The notes beneath the pieces were generated by a model. It had not been told where the DNA came from and did no database searches. It worked only from the letters and a program-made list of their open reading frames with translations. A DNA stretch of 64,000 nucleotides. Origin: Faecalibacterium sp. HTF-F. GTDB lineage: Bacteria; Bacillota; Clostridia; Oscillospirales; Ruminococcaceae. The position numbers and the translations under genes are program-made. This document shows, piece after piece, positions 36,648 through 47,630 of this stretch. Position 1 is the stretch's first letter. Every line of letters begins with the position of its first letter. The stretch covers positions 1,054,001-1,118,000 of the forward strand of contig NZ_CP094473.1 of NCBI RefSeq assembly GCF_023347535.1, read 5' to 3'.

Positions 36648-36697
36648 TGAACATTGTTCATAATGCGTAGTATACACACCGGATGGGGAATTGTCAA
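36648..36697 (-). promoter_or_regulatory. tetR promoter with operator at the transcription start
   Basis: On the minus strand TTGACA (36697-36692) and TATACT (36674-36669) have 17-base spacing. The palindrome TGAACATTGTTCA (36648-36660) covers the expected start site, ideal for repression. The 290 bases upstream to 36991 contain no gene I can support. Confidence 0.85.
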
Positions 36698-36991
36698 GAG
36701 ATATTTTGAGCTTTCGTACCTCTCCATGCCCTCCTGCTTTGCAAAGATTTTTCGGGTACATCCTGACTGCTGCCTGACAAAAATGCGGTGGTACAGCCTG
36801 CGCAGGCGGCAAAAGATAGGATAGAACCATTATAGCAAGCGGCCCATGCACACGCAAGAGAGGCGTTCCGGCTTTTACATCCTAAAACCGGCGTGCGGCG
36901 GCATAGGAAGAAAGAAAAACAGCTCTGCGAAAAAATAGACGATTGTACGGAGTTCATAATTTTTTAAGATTTATTTTGTGAAAAAGTAATA

Positions 36992-37020
36992 TTGAAAAAC
37001 CAAATCAGGGCTGATATACT
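36992..37020 (+). promoter_or_regulatory. Promoter of the beta-glucoside PTS operon
   Basis: TTGAAA (36992-36997) and TATACT (37015-37020) are spaced by 17 bases. Transcription would start near 37027, immediately before the antiterminator RNA. Confidence 0.8.
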
Positions 37021-37039
37021 AGTACTATGATATCCAGTT

Positions 37040-37069
37040 GGACATGTTACTGGTAATGCAGGCAGGATC
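37040..37069 (+). promoter_or_regulatory. RAT sequence for a LicT/BglG antiterminator
   Basis: The RNA reads GGACATGTTACTGGTAATGC followed by AGGCAGGATC, closely matching ribonucleic antiterminator sites (GGATTGTTACTG...GCAGGCAAAACC). Its 3' part overlaps the 5' arm of the downstream terminator, so binding of LicT would block termination. The regulator is encoded at 40597-41433. Confidence 0.85.
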
Positions 37070-37173
37070 TGACGGAATGACGAATACCTTTTCTTTTGGG
37101 TGGATTATAGCCAGATACTATGATTCCGGGAGAAGCTGTATACGGAGTCATTCTGTTGGATCCTTTTTCTTTT
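37065..37173 (+). terminator. Conditional terminator in the PTS operon leader
   Basis: GGATCTGACGGAATGAC (37065-37081) pairs along all 17 bases, with three G-U pairs, to GTCATTCTGTTGGATCC (37147-37163). TTTTTCTTTT follows. The loop is unusually long at 65 bases. Confidence 0.8.
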
Positions 37174-37231
37174 GCTCGTTTCGGCCGGACGGCAGGGGAA
37201 TGCCATCACACACAAGATAAAGGAGAACACA

Positions 37232-40557
<3,326 letters not shown>

Positions 40558-40596
40558 GCGGCAGTCTTAAGGTTTCAACGGAAGGAGGAGGGACCG

Positions 40597-41433
40597 ATGC
40601 ACATTCAGAAGGTGCTGAACAGCAGTGTTGTGCTGGTGCAGGATGACAGCGGCGAGGAATCCATCCTGCTGGGCAAGGGCATCGGCTATGGCCGCAAGGC
40701 AGGCGAGCCCATTGAACGGAAGCCCTCAGACCGCGTGTTCCTTCCATTGTCCAACCCGGACGCACAGCCTATGCTGGAGCTGTTTTCCAGCATTCCGGCA
40801 TCCTATCTGGAATTGACGCAGGACATTGTGGACGACGCAGAGCAGTCGCTGGGAGTCAAGCTTTCGGCGCACATCTATCTGCTGCTGACCGACCACCTGC
40901 ATTTTGCAGTGGAGCGCCAGCAAAAGGGTCTTGTGGTGACCAACCGCATCTTCTGGGAAATCAAGCATTTTTATCCCAAGGAGTACGCGGTGGGCCAGCG
41001 CGGCCTGCAGAAGGTAAAGGCAAAGCTTGGCATTGAGCTGCCGGACGAAGAGGCAGGCAACATCGCCTTCCATATCGTCAACGCCCGGCAGGACCCGCAG
41101 GCCGGCTACGATGCCATGCGGGCAGCGCAGCTGATCGGTGAGCTGTCCAACATTGTCACCTACAGTATGCACTGCCCGGTGAGCACCGAGAGCATCCACT
41201 ATGCGCGGTTCGTGAGCCACCTGCAGTATTTTGCCGAGCGGTTCTTCTCCGGCAAGCTGATGGACAGCGAGGACGACTTTTTGTTCCAGCAGATGCAGCA
41301 GAATTATCCGGCAGCGGTGACCTGCGCGGAAAAAATACGCACCTTTGTGCTGCGCAAGTACGGCGTGTTTTTGCCCAACGAGGAAACCGCCTATCTGGCG
41401 TTGCATGTGGCGCGGCTGACAAGCGGCAAATAA
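40597..41433 (+). CDS. licT: BglG/LicT-family transcription antiterminator
   Basis: This 278-residue protein has an N-terminal RNA-binding domain (MHIQKVLNSSVVLVQDDSGE, then GKGIGYGRKAGE). Two PTS regulation domains follow (about 65-170 and 172-278), with conserved histidines such as LTDHLHFAVERQ and IVTYSMHC. Phosphorylation by PTS proteins sets its activity. It binds the RAT at 37040-37069 to let RNA polymerase pass the leader terminator. It is the third gene of the operon it controls, giving positive feedback. GGAGGAGG precedes the start. Confidence 0.93.
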   Translation: MHIQKVLNSSVVLVQDDSGEESILLGKGIGYGRKAGEPIERKPSDRVFLPLSNPDAQPMLELFSSIPASYLELTQDIVDDAEQSLGVKLSAHIYLLLTDHLHFAVERQQKGLVVTNRIFWEIKHFYPKEYAVGQRGLQKVKAKLGIELPDEEAGNIAFHIVNARQDPQAGYDAMRAAQLIGELSNIVTYSMHCPVSTESIHYARFVSHLQYFAERFFSGKLMDSEDDFLFQQMQQNYPAAVTCAEKIRTFVLRKYGVFLPNEETAYLALHVARLTSGK

Positions 41434-41437
41434 AATC

Positions 41438-41486
41438 AAAAGGGGAGAGCTGCCTTGCAGAAAGGCGGCTCTCCTTTTGGGCTTTT
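41438..41486 (+). terminator. Terminator of the PTS operon
   Basis: AAAAGGGGAGAGCTGCC pairs with GGCGGCTCTCCTTTT, followed by GGGCTTTTAC. Confidence 0.85.
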
Positions 41487-41515
41487 ACAACACAAGACGG
41501 AAAAGAGGAAAAACA

Positions 41516-42448
41516 ATGCAGATCAGCATTCTTTTGGCCCAGCAGATCGCGCAGCTGTTTCTGATCCTGATCATGGGCTACGCCGTGGTCAAAGCAGGGC
41601 TGCTGAAGGCAAGTGACAGCAAAGTGCTCTCGGTGGTTATGGTATATCTGGTCACGCCCTGTGTCATCATCAATGCGTTCCAGATCAACGACACGCCAGA
41701 GATCCGCAAGGGACTTTTGTACTCCATGGCTATTGCGGCGGCTATCCATATAGTGCTGCTGGGGATCAGTGCACTGCTGAGCCGTCCGCTGAAGCTGGAT
41801 GCCGTGGAACAGGTGAATGTGATCTACAGCAACGCGGCGGCGCTGGTGATCCCGCTGGTCAGGGCCCTGCTGGGCGATGAGTATGTCATCTATTCCTGCG
41901 CATTTATCATTGTACAGCTGATCCTGCTGTGGACGCATGCCAGTTCTCTTTTGCAGGGCGACCGTGCGCTGGACTGGAAAAAAGTTTTTTCCAACATCAA
42001 TATGATCGCCATTGCGGCCGGTGCGCTGCTGTACTGGTTCCGTGTGGCGCTGCCTGCGCCGCTGCAGAACACCATGAGCACCATGGGTGATATGATAGGC
42101 CCCATGGGCATGCTGCTGGCGGGTATGGCCATTGCAGAAAAGCCGCTGCGGGATGTGTTCTGTACCCGCCGCAACTACCTGCCCACCGTGCTGCGGCTTG
42201 TGGTGTGCCCGCTGGTCGTGCTGGTGCTGCTATTGGTCTGCCATGCTTCCAGCTGGGTGGCTGATGGCAAAAACATCCTCATGACGGTGTACCTTGCCGC
42301 CATTACCCCCGCCTGCGCCACCGTTACCTCCATGGCCCAGCTGTACGACCGCGATGCAGCGCATTCCAGCGCGTTGTATGTGCTCACCACGCTGCTTTCC
42401 ATCATCACAATGCCGGTGATGATCGGCCTGTTCGATCTGCTGCTGTGA
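41516..42448 (+). CDS. AEC-family (auxin efflux carrier-like) transporter
   Basis: This 310-residue membrane protein starts MQISILLAQQIAQLFLILIM with about ten hydrophobic helices arranged as two repeats. It has the family features KAGLLKASDSKVLSVVMVYL and, in the second half, the small-residue-rich ITPACATVTSMAQLY. Bacterial members export or import organic acids such as malate. AAGAGGAAAAACA is the ribosome region; the in-frame upstream start lies inside a terminator and is rejected. Confidence 0.9.
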   Translation: MQISILLAQQIAQLFLILIMGYAVVKAGLLKASDSKVLSVVMVYLVTPCVIINAFQINDTPEIRKGLLYSMAIAAAIHIVLLGISALLSRPLKLDAVEQVNVIYSNAAALVIPLVRALLGDEYVIYSCAFIIVQLILLWTHASSLLQGDRALDWKKVFSNINMIAIAAGALLYWFRVALPAPLQNTMSTMGDMIGPMGMLLAGMAIAEKPLRDVFCTRRNYLPTVLRLVVCPLVVLVLLLVCHASSWVADGKNILMTVYLAAITPACATVTSMAQLYDRDAAHSSALYVLTTLLSIITMPVMIGLFDLLL

Positions 42449-42500
42449 TGAGCTGCACGTATTCCCTCCGCCAAAACACAATGGAAAGGAACCAACTTCA

Positions 42501-42914
42501 ATGAATCGACCCAAAGACGAAGGCCTGAACGGAAACGAAAAAATCGAGCAGGCGGTGTACGCCCTGCAGCAGGAGGCCACACAGGAACAGCTGGCCCACA
42601 CCCTCACCGTCATCCGGCGGCGCATGAAGGAACACGGCCAGTTCGTCGTGGCGGTGGAGCCTAATTTGGGCAGTGAGCAGATGCAGCTCCGGACCATCCG
42701 GACAGCCGACGGTGCAAGCTGGTGGTATGCATTCACCAGCTTTGAGGAAGAACTGAAGGGAGCCGAGCCGGTGCAGTCCACCTTTCTTGTGGATATGGAC
42801 AAGCTGTTTGATGCAGCACTAGCCGTGCCGGAGATCAGCGGCATCATCCTGAACCCATGGAACCGCACCATTCAGCTGGATAAAACGCTGATCCGCATTA
42901 CCAAAGGAAGCTGA
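42501..42914 (+). CDS. SseB-like protein
   Basis: This 137-residue soluble protein starts MNRPKDEGLNGNEKIEQAVY. The C-terminal segment VPEISGIILNPWNRTIQLDK matches the end of the SseB N-terminal domain family, common in Clostridia and often of unknown role. An AAAGGAAC ribosome site lies upstream. It sits between a transporter and a flavin-binding protein without clear functional linkage. Confidence 0.75.
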   Translation: MNRPKDEGLNGNEKIEQAVYALQQEATQEQLAHTLTVIRRRMKEHGQFVVAVEPNLGSEQMQLRTIRTADGASWWYAFTSFEEELKGAEPVQSTFLVDMDKLFDAALAVPEISGIILNPWNRTIQLDKTLIRITKGS

Positions 42915-42973
42915 CCGCCAAAGGGCAGCAGACTACTTATGATGAAAGTGCAATATCGGGGAGGAAAGCAAAG

Positions 42974-43450
42974 ATGTTCAGACTCATGAGAAGAGCGAAC
43001 CGGGAAATCCCGGAGGAAGCCGCAAAACATCTGCTGAAGCGGTCCCGGCGGGGCGTGCTGGCCGTCAACGGCGATGACGGCTATCCATTTGCCATTCCGG
43101 TCAACTATTTCTACGATCAGGAACAGGATAAGATCTATTTTCACGGTGCAAAGTCCGGACATAAAGTGGATGCACTGAAAAAGAACGATAAGGTCTGCTT
43201 TACCGTTTACGGCAATGAGCACTTTGAGCCGGGCGATTGGGCCCCCTATGTGCAGAGCACAGTGGTCTTTGGCCGCTGCAGGCTGGTCGAGGATGCAGCC
43301 GCCACCGAGGCCCGCGTGCGGGAACTGGGCCTGAAGTATTATCCCGGCAGGGAAGAGGTGGAAAAAGAAATCGCAAAAGCCATCAAGGGCGTACAGCTCT
43401 ACGAGATCACGATCGAACACCTGACCGGCAAGCAGATCCAGGAAAAGTAA
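42974..43450 (+). CDS. Pyridoxamine 5'-phosphate oxidase-like flavoprotein (NimA-like)
   Basis: This 158-residue split-barrel protein contains RRGVLAVNGDDGYPFAIPVN then YFYDQEQDKIYFHGAKSGHK. This is the FMN-binding pattern of the PNPOx-like family that includes NimA nitroimidazole reductases. It likely binds FMN or a related cofactor and reduces an unknown substrate. GGGGAGGAAAG precedes the start. A strong terminator follows. Confidence 0.88.
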   Translation: MFRLMRRANREIPEEAAKHLLKRSRRGVLAVNGDDGYPFAIPVNYFYDQEQDKIYFHGAKSGHKVDALKKNDKVCFTVYGNEHFEPGDWAPYVQSTVVFGRCRLVEDAAATEARVRELGLKYYPGREEVEKEIAKAIKGVQLYEITIEHLTGKQIQEK

Positions 43451-43490
43451 AAGGCCTTCCGGATCGCATCTGCGTGGAAACTGAAAAGAC

Positions 43491-43530
43491 AAAAAGACAG
43501 AGGCAGCATAAAAGCTCCTCTGTCTTTTTT
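43491..43530 (+). terminator. Terminator after the flavoprotein gene
   Basis: AAAAAGACAGAGG (43491-43503) pairs with CCTCTGTCTTTTT (43517-43529). It works in both directions and separates convergent genes. Confidence 0.9.
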
Positions 43531-43570
43531 AGATGATGGCTTTATAGCAGGTGCTTATGAAAACGGTTTC

Positions 43571-44503
43571 TCAGTCCACCACGGGGATGTCCAGCCCGAA
43601 TTCCAGCGGGCGGAAGCGGGGACAGACGTTCTCGGTGATGCAGATGACCGATGCAGCCAGACGACTGCCAATCTCACAGGACTCGGCCAGAGTCTTGCCG
43701 TAGGTCTGGCCGATGACTGTGCCGGCGAAGAAGGCGTCACCGGCACCGGTGGTGTCGAGAACGTCTACCTTCTTGGCGGGCACGATGCCGGATCCGCCGT
43801 TGGCACGGGCGTACACGGCACCCTGACCGCCCATGGTGATCACCATGCTGGGAATGTTGGCACTGTGTACATTGGCAGCCAGCACTTTGCGCATTTCCTC
43901 GGGGCTCAGGTGGTCGTAGTCGTCCGAAAAGAGCAGCCCGGCTTCCTGCTGGTTGCACACAAAGCAATCGATCTGCTGCAAAAAGTCCCGGCGCTCCATA
44001 GCGATGCTCATGTTGGAAATGGCAGCAAAGACCTTCTTATGGTACTTTTTGGCATAGTGCAACACCTGCTTTACAGTTTCCTTTTCCAGATCCAGCTCCA
44101 GTGCAATGGCGTCACAGTCGGCAAAGATCTCATCTCCCTTTTCCTTCAGCAGGCCGGTGAGGGGAGTGGTGTCCGGCCGCTTGGAAATGGCTGCGTGCAC
44201 ATCGCCGTCGTTGTCAAAGATGGCCAGCCAGGTGCCCATGCCGTCCGGCACACGCAGGATGTAGCGGGTGTTCACCTTATGATTTTCCAGCTTGTTGATC
44301 ACATCCTGTCCCATGCCGGTGTCGTCCACCAGACTGACAAAGGTAGGACGCAGCTCTACATTGGCGATATCTTCCACTACATTGCGGCTCACACCGCCAT
44401 GCACCTGCTCAATGCGCCCAGCGTTGCGTCCGCCGGGAATGTAGGCAGACAGGGGATACCCCTTGATATCCACAAAAACAGCTCCGATGACTACGATGCC
44501 CAT
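43571..44503 (-). CDS. PfkB-family carbohydrate kinase
   Basis: This 310-residue ribokinase-like protein starts MGIVVIGAVFVDIKGYPLSA. The N-terminal GGVSRNVVEDIANVEL segment is the substrate lid region, and VDVLDTTGAGDAFFAGTVIG carries the catalytic aspartate and anion hole. The GGVSRN variant resembles nucleoside or pseudouridine kinases more than fructokinases, but the substrate is not certain. No operon partner is visible. Confidence 0.87.
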   Translation of the reverse strand: MGIVVIGAVFVDIKGYPLSAYIPGGRNAGRIEQVHGGVSRNVVEDIANVELRPTFVSLVDDTGMGQDVINKLENHKVNTRYILRVPDGMGTWLAIFDNDGDVHAAISKRPDTTPLTGLLKEKGDEIFADCDAIALELDLEKETVKQVLHYAKKYHKKVFAAISNMSIAMERRDFLQQIDCFVCNQQEAGLLFSDDYDHLSPEEMRKVLAANVHSANIPSMVITMGGQGAVYARANGGSGIVPAKKVDVLDTTGAGDAFFAGTVIGQTYGKTLAESCEIGSRLAASVICITENVCPRFRPLEFGLDIPVVD

Positions 44504-44622
44504 AAACGATAAACCTTTCTGAATTCAGTTGATTTTACCTTTATTATACAGGAAGCAGACAAAAGAAGCTATCCTTTTGCCGATTTTTGCGGAAAAACTT
44601 CTGTGCGGGACGATTTGAAAAC

Positions 44623-44906
44623 GCCCTCCGCTGCGCTCTGGGCATCGTCAGAGGAAGAACTATTTTTTATTTGGGATTCCGAAAAGTCTGCGGACTTTTC
44701 GGAATCCCTTTTTCACGGAAAGGGGTCGTGACCGAGAGTGGCAGCTTTCATTTCTGCATTTTGGAAAGCCTGTAATAATTGTTGTAGATGTCGTTTTCCG
44801 CTACGGGCCCTCCCGTGAAAAGGCCAATCGGGAAAATCCGCAGATTTTCCCGATTGGCAAATATAAATAATATTCCGCTAAAAATGCCCAGAGCGCAGCG
44901 GAGGGC
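44623..44906. mobile_element. 284-bp MITE-like element with 23-bp perfect terminal inverted repeats
   Basis: The left end (44623-44645, beginning GCCCTCCGCTGCGCTCTG) is the exact reverse complement of the right end (44884-44906). Inside are two 16-bp perfect hairpins with four-base loops: 44673-44708 (GGGATTCCGAAAAGTC arm) and 44823-44858 (GCCAATCGGGAAAATC arm). A region containing TTTTTCACGG follows the first. No ORF is present. A partial relative lies at 29433-29646. Short length, perfect ends and no coding capacity fit a non-autonomous transposable element or a dispersed structured RNA. Confidence 0.75.
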
Positions 44907-44924
44907 ATTCTAAATCAGCACGTA

Positions 44925-45878
44925 TCACATCGCGGTGCGTGCCGTGCGCACCAGATATTCCATGGCCTGCACCGGGTAGTGTCCGGCGGCCGTTTCGCCG
45001 GTCAGCATGACGCTGGCGGCACCGTCTAATACGGCGTTGTAGATGTCGCTCACCTCGGCCCGGGTGGGTACGGCGCGGGTGCACATGCTGTCCAGCATCT
45101 GGGTCACCACCATAAAAGGCACACCGGCAGCCCGGCAGACAGCAGAAAGCTGCTTCTGGCAGCGGGGCAGCTCCCACAGCGGCATGGCGTTGCCAAGGTC
45201 GCCCCGGGCAATGACGATCTCATCTGCAAGGTGCAGAAATTCCGGCAGGGCACGTACCCCAGCCATGTTTTCAATTTTGGCAAAAATGCGGATGTCTGCT
45301 GCGTCTGCCTGCTCTAAGGCGCTGCGCAGGGCCAGAATGTCTGCCTTGCCGCGCACAAAGGGCAGCATCACGCCGGTAACACCGCACTGCTTTGCAATTT
45401 TCAGGTTCTGCAGGTCCTCTTCGGTCAGGGCAGGAGAGTGCACGGCAAGGCCCGGCGCAGCAATGCTCTTGCGGCTCTGCAGCGTTCCGCCGCGTACCAC
45501 TGTGCACAAAAGGGCACCCGGCAGGGTCTGCGTCACCTGCACCAGAAGTTTCCCGTCGTCCAGCAGAAGCTGCTGTCCGGGTGCAGCGGCCTGCACCAGA
45601 GCTGCCGGGCAGGGAATGCCGTCTGCGCCAAGGCGTACAGAACTGCCCTCAACCAGAGTGACAGGCTCTGCCAGCGTGCCGATGCGCAGCTCCGGACCCT
45701 GCAGGTCGATGAGAAGCTGCCGGATGCCGGCTGCGCGGATCATTGCCAGCCAGTCAGCGTGTGCGGTCAGCGGTCCGTGGGAAAGATTCATGCGGATGCC
45801 GGTCATGCCGGCTTCCACCATGCGCTGCAGGGTCTCCAGCTGCCCACAGGCCGGGCCGATGGTTCCATAAAAATCCAA
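44925..45878 (-). CDS. Short pyruvate kinase without C-terminal domain
   Basis: This 317-residue protein starts (TTG after AAAAGGA) MDFYGTIGPACGQLETLQRM. It keeps the catalytic parts: IRMNLSHG, LLIDLQGPELRIG with a B domain, IFAKIENM, VIARGDLG, VVTQMLDSM and VMLTGETAAGHYPVQAMEYL. It ends there, so the roughly 130-residue C domain that binds allosteric effectors is absent. It may be an unregulated or specialised enzyme, or a paralogue of a full-length pyruvate kinase elsewhere. Confidence 0.85.
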   Translation of the reverse strand: MDFYGTIGPACGQLETLQRMVEAGMTGIRMNLSHGPLTAHADWLAMIRAAGIRQLLIDLQGPELRIGTLAEPVTLVEGSSVRLGADGIPCPAALVQAAAPGQQLLLDDGKLLVQVTQTLPGALLCTVVRGGTLQSRKSIAAPGLAVHSPALTEEDLQNLKIAKQCGVTGVMLPFVRGKADILALRSALEQADAADIRIFAKIENMAGVRALPEFLHLADEIVIARGDLGNAMPLWELPRCQKQLSAVCRAAGVPFMVVTQMLDSMCTRAVPTRAEVSDIYNAVLDGAASVMLTGETAAGHYPVQAMEYLVRTARTAM

Positions 45879-45985
45879 GATCCTTTTCCTCCGTCCATTT
45901 TCGGTGCTGTTTATCCAATGAACCTATTGTAACATGAATTGTCTGGATTGAAAAGAGCCGGACGCGGGCAGAATAAGGGGATAAT

Positions 45986-46035
45986 AAAAGAGGCTGTTGC
46001 ACATCGTTTTAGCCGAAAGCGCAACAGCCTCTTTT
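45986..46035. terminator. Bidirectional terminator after the symporter gene
   Basis: AAAAGAGGCTGTTGC (45986-46000) pairs with GCAACAGCCTCTTTT (46021-46035), a 15-bp perfect stem. Confidence 0.9.
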
Positions 46036-46046
46036 GTTGTGGGCAA

Positions 46047-47450
46047 TCAGCCCTCAGATGCAAAAAATTCCCGGGTCAGCCTGACCACTGTGCCGGAAAG
46101 CAGCAGCAGCGCGAGCAGGTTCGGAATGCTCATCAGGCCGTTGAAGGTATCCGCAATGCTCCACAGCAGGCCCAGATCCATCGTTGCGCCCAGAATGGAC
46201 ACAAAGGAGTAGACCAGAAAGAAGGGCTTTGCCACCTTATCGCTGCGGCACAGGAACACCAGAAACCGGGAACCGTACAGGCCCCAGCCGATGATGGTGG
46301 AAAAGGCAAAGCAGCACAGCGCCACAGCGGTAAAGACCGATGCCCACCCGCCGTAGGTGGTGGTGAAGCCGCTGATGGTCAGCTCTGCACCGGCAGCAGT
46401 GCCGTAATTCACGGGAGTGCCGCTGCACAGGATGACCATGGCGGTCAGGGTGCAGATGACGATGGTATCCGCAAATACTTCAAAGATGCCGAACATGCCC
46501 TGCTTGACCGGCTTTTTGGTGTCGGCGCAGGCGTGGGCGATGGAGCCGGTGCCAAGGCCGGCCTCGTTGGAGAAGATGCCGCGGGAGACGCCCTTCTGCA
46601 TGCTGACGAACAGGCTGCCGATGGTGCCGCCGGTGAAGGCAGCGGGATCGAACGCACCGGCAACGATGGACTTGAACACATAGGGCAGACGCTCAAAATT
46701 CAGCACCATGACGCCCACGGCCAGCGCGATATAGAACAGCGCCATAAAGGGCACCAGCTTTTCGCTCACGCTGCCAATACGCTTGATGCCGCCCAGCAGC
46801 ACCAGCGCTACCAGCAGGGTCACGATGATGCCCACCACAAGGTTCAGGGTGGAAAGAGAACCGCTGCCCACGATGCCATACTCCAGCAGGGCGGTGTCAA
46901 CGGCCGCAACGATGGTGTTTACCTGTGTGGCATTGCCGGTGCCGAACACGGTCAGCACGCCGAACAGGGAATACAGCACAGCAAGAAACTGCCAATGCTT
47001 GCTCAGGCCGTTTTTAATGTAGTACATGGGGCCGCCTACCCATTCGCCGGTCTCGCTGCGCTCACGGTAGTACACCGCCAGCGTGACTTCGGCGAACTTG
47101 GTGCACATGCCCAGCAGGGCAGAGCACCACATCCAGAACACCGCACCCGGGCCGCCGATGGCGATGGCACCTGCCACACCGGCGATGTTGCCGGTGCCCA
47201 CGGTGCCCGCCAGTGCGGTGCACACCGCCTGAAACGGCGTCATGGCACCATCGGAAGCATCCTTTTTGCGGAACATGCGTCCGATGGTAGTTTTGATGGC
47301 GTAGGGGAATTTGCGGATCTGCAAAAAGCCCGTGCGCACGCTCAGGAGCAGGCCCACGCCGATGATGCACACCATGGCAGGTACGCCCCAGATGAATTGG
47401 TTGACCGCATGATTGACGGCCGTGATCGTTTCGATCATATTTTCCCACAT
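46047..47450 (-). CDS. Sodium:alanine/glycine symporter (AGCS family)
   Basis: This 467-residue membrane protein has about eleven helices. Family signatures include GTVGTGNIAGVAGAIAIGGP, where alanine carriers bind substrate and sodium, GAVFWMWCSALLGMCTKFAE and SNEAGLGTGSIAHACADTKK. It imports alanine or glycine with sodium. A TGTTAAATT segment and AGAGGATGTGG precede the start. Single gene, with a strong terminator downstream. Confidence 0.95.
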   Translation of the reverse strand: MWENMIETITAVNHAVNQFIWGVPAMVCIIGVGLLLSVRTGFLQIRKFPYAIKTTIGRMFRKKDASDGAMTPFQAVCTALAGTVGTGNIAGVAGAIAIGGPGAVFWMWCSALLGMCTKFAEVTLAVYYRERSETGEWVGGPMYYIKNGLSKHWQFLAVLYSLFGVLTVFGTGNATQVNTIVAAVDTALLEYGIVGSGSLSTLNLVVGIIVTLLVALVLLGGIKRIGSVSEKLVPFMALFYIALAVGVMVLNFERLPYVFKSIVAGAFDPAAFTGGTIGSLFVSMQKGVSRGIFSNEAGLGTGSIAHACADTKKPVKQGMFGIFEVFADTIVICTLTAMVILCSGTPVNYGTAAGAELTISGFTTTYGGWASVFTAVALCCFAFSTIIGWGLYGSRFLVFLCRSDKVAKPFFLVYSFVSILGATMDLGLLWSIADTFNGLMSIPNLLALLLLSGTVVRLTREFFASEG

Positions 47451-47630
47451 CCTCTGTTAAATTGCGCTTTTCCAGCCGTAATGCCGGAAAACAAACAATT
47501 TATTTTACATCAGAATTTATACGCTGTCAAATAAAAATTGCAAAAAAGAAGGAAGAACCTTTGCGGCTCTCCCTTGTGCTGTGGACGTTTGTTTTACTTT
47601 GCCTTCGCCGTCCGGCGCTTTCAGGAAAGC

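Noticed and set aside
45939..47534. 531-codon plus-strand ORF opposite the alanine symporter
   Set aside because: Antisense shadow; low-complexity Gly/His/Gln-rich translation.
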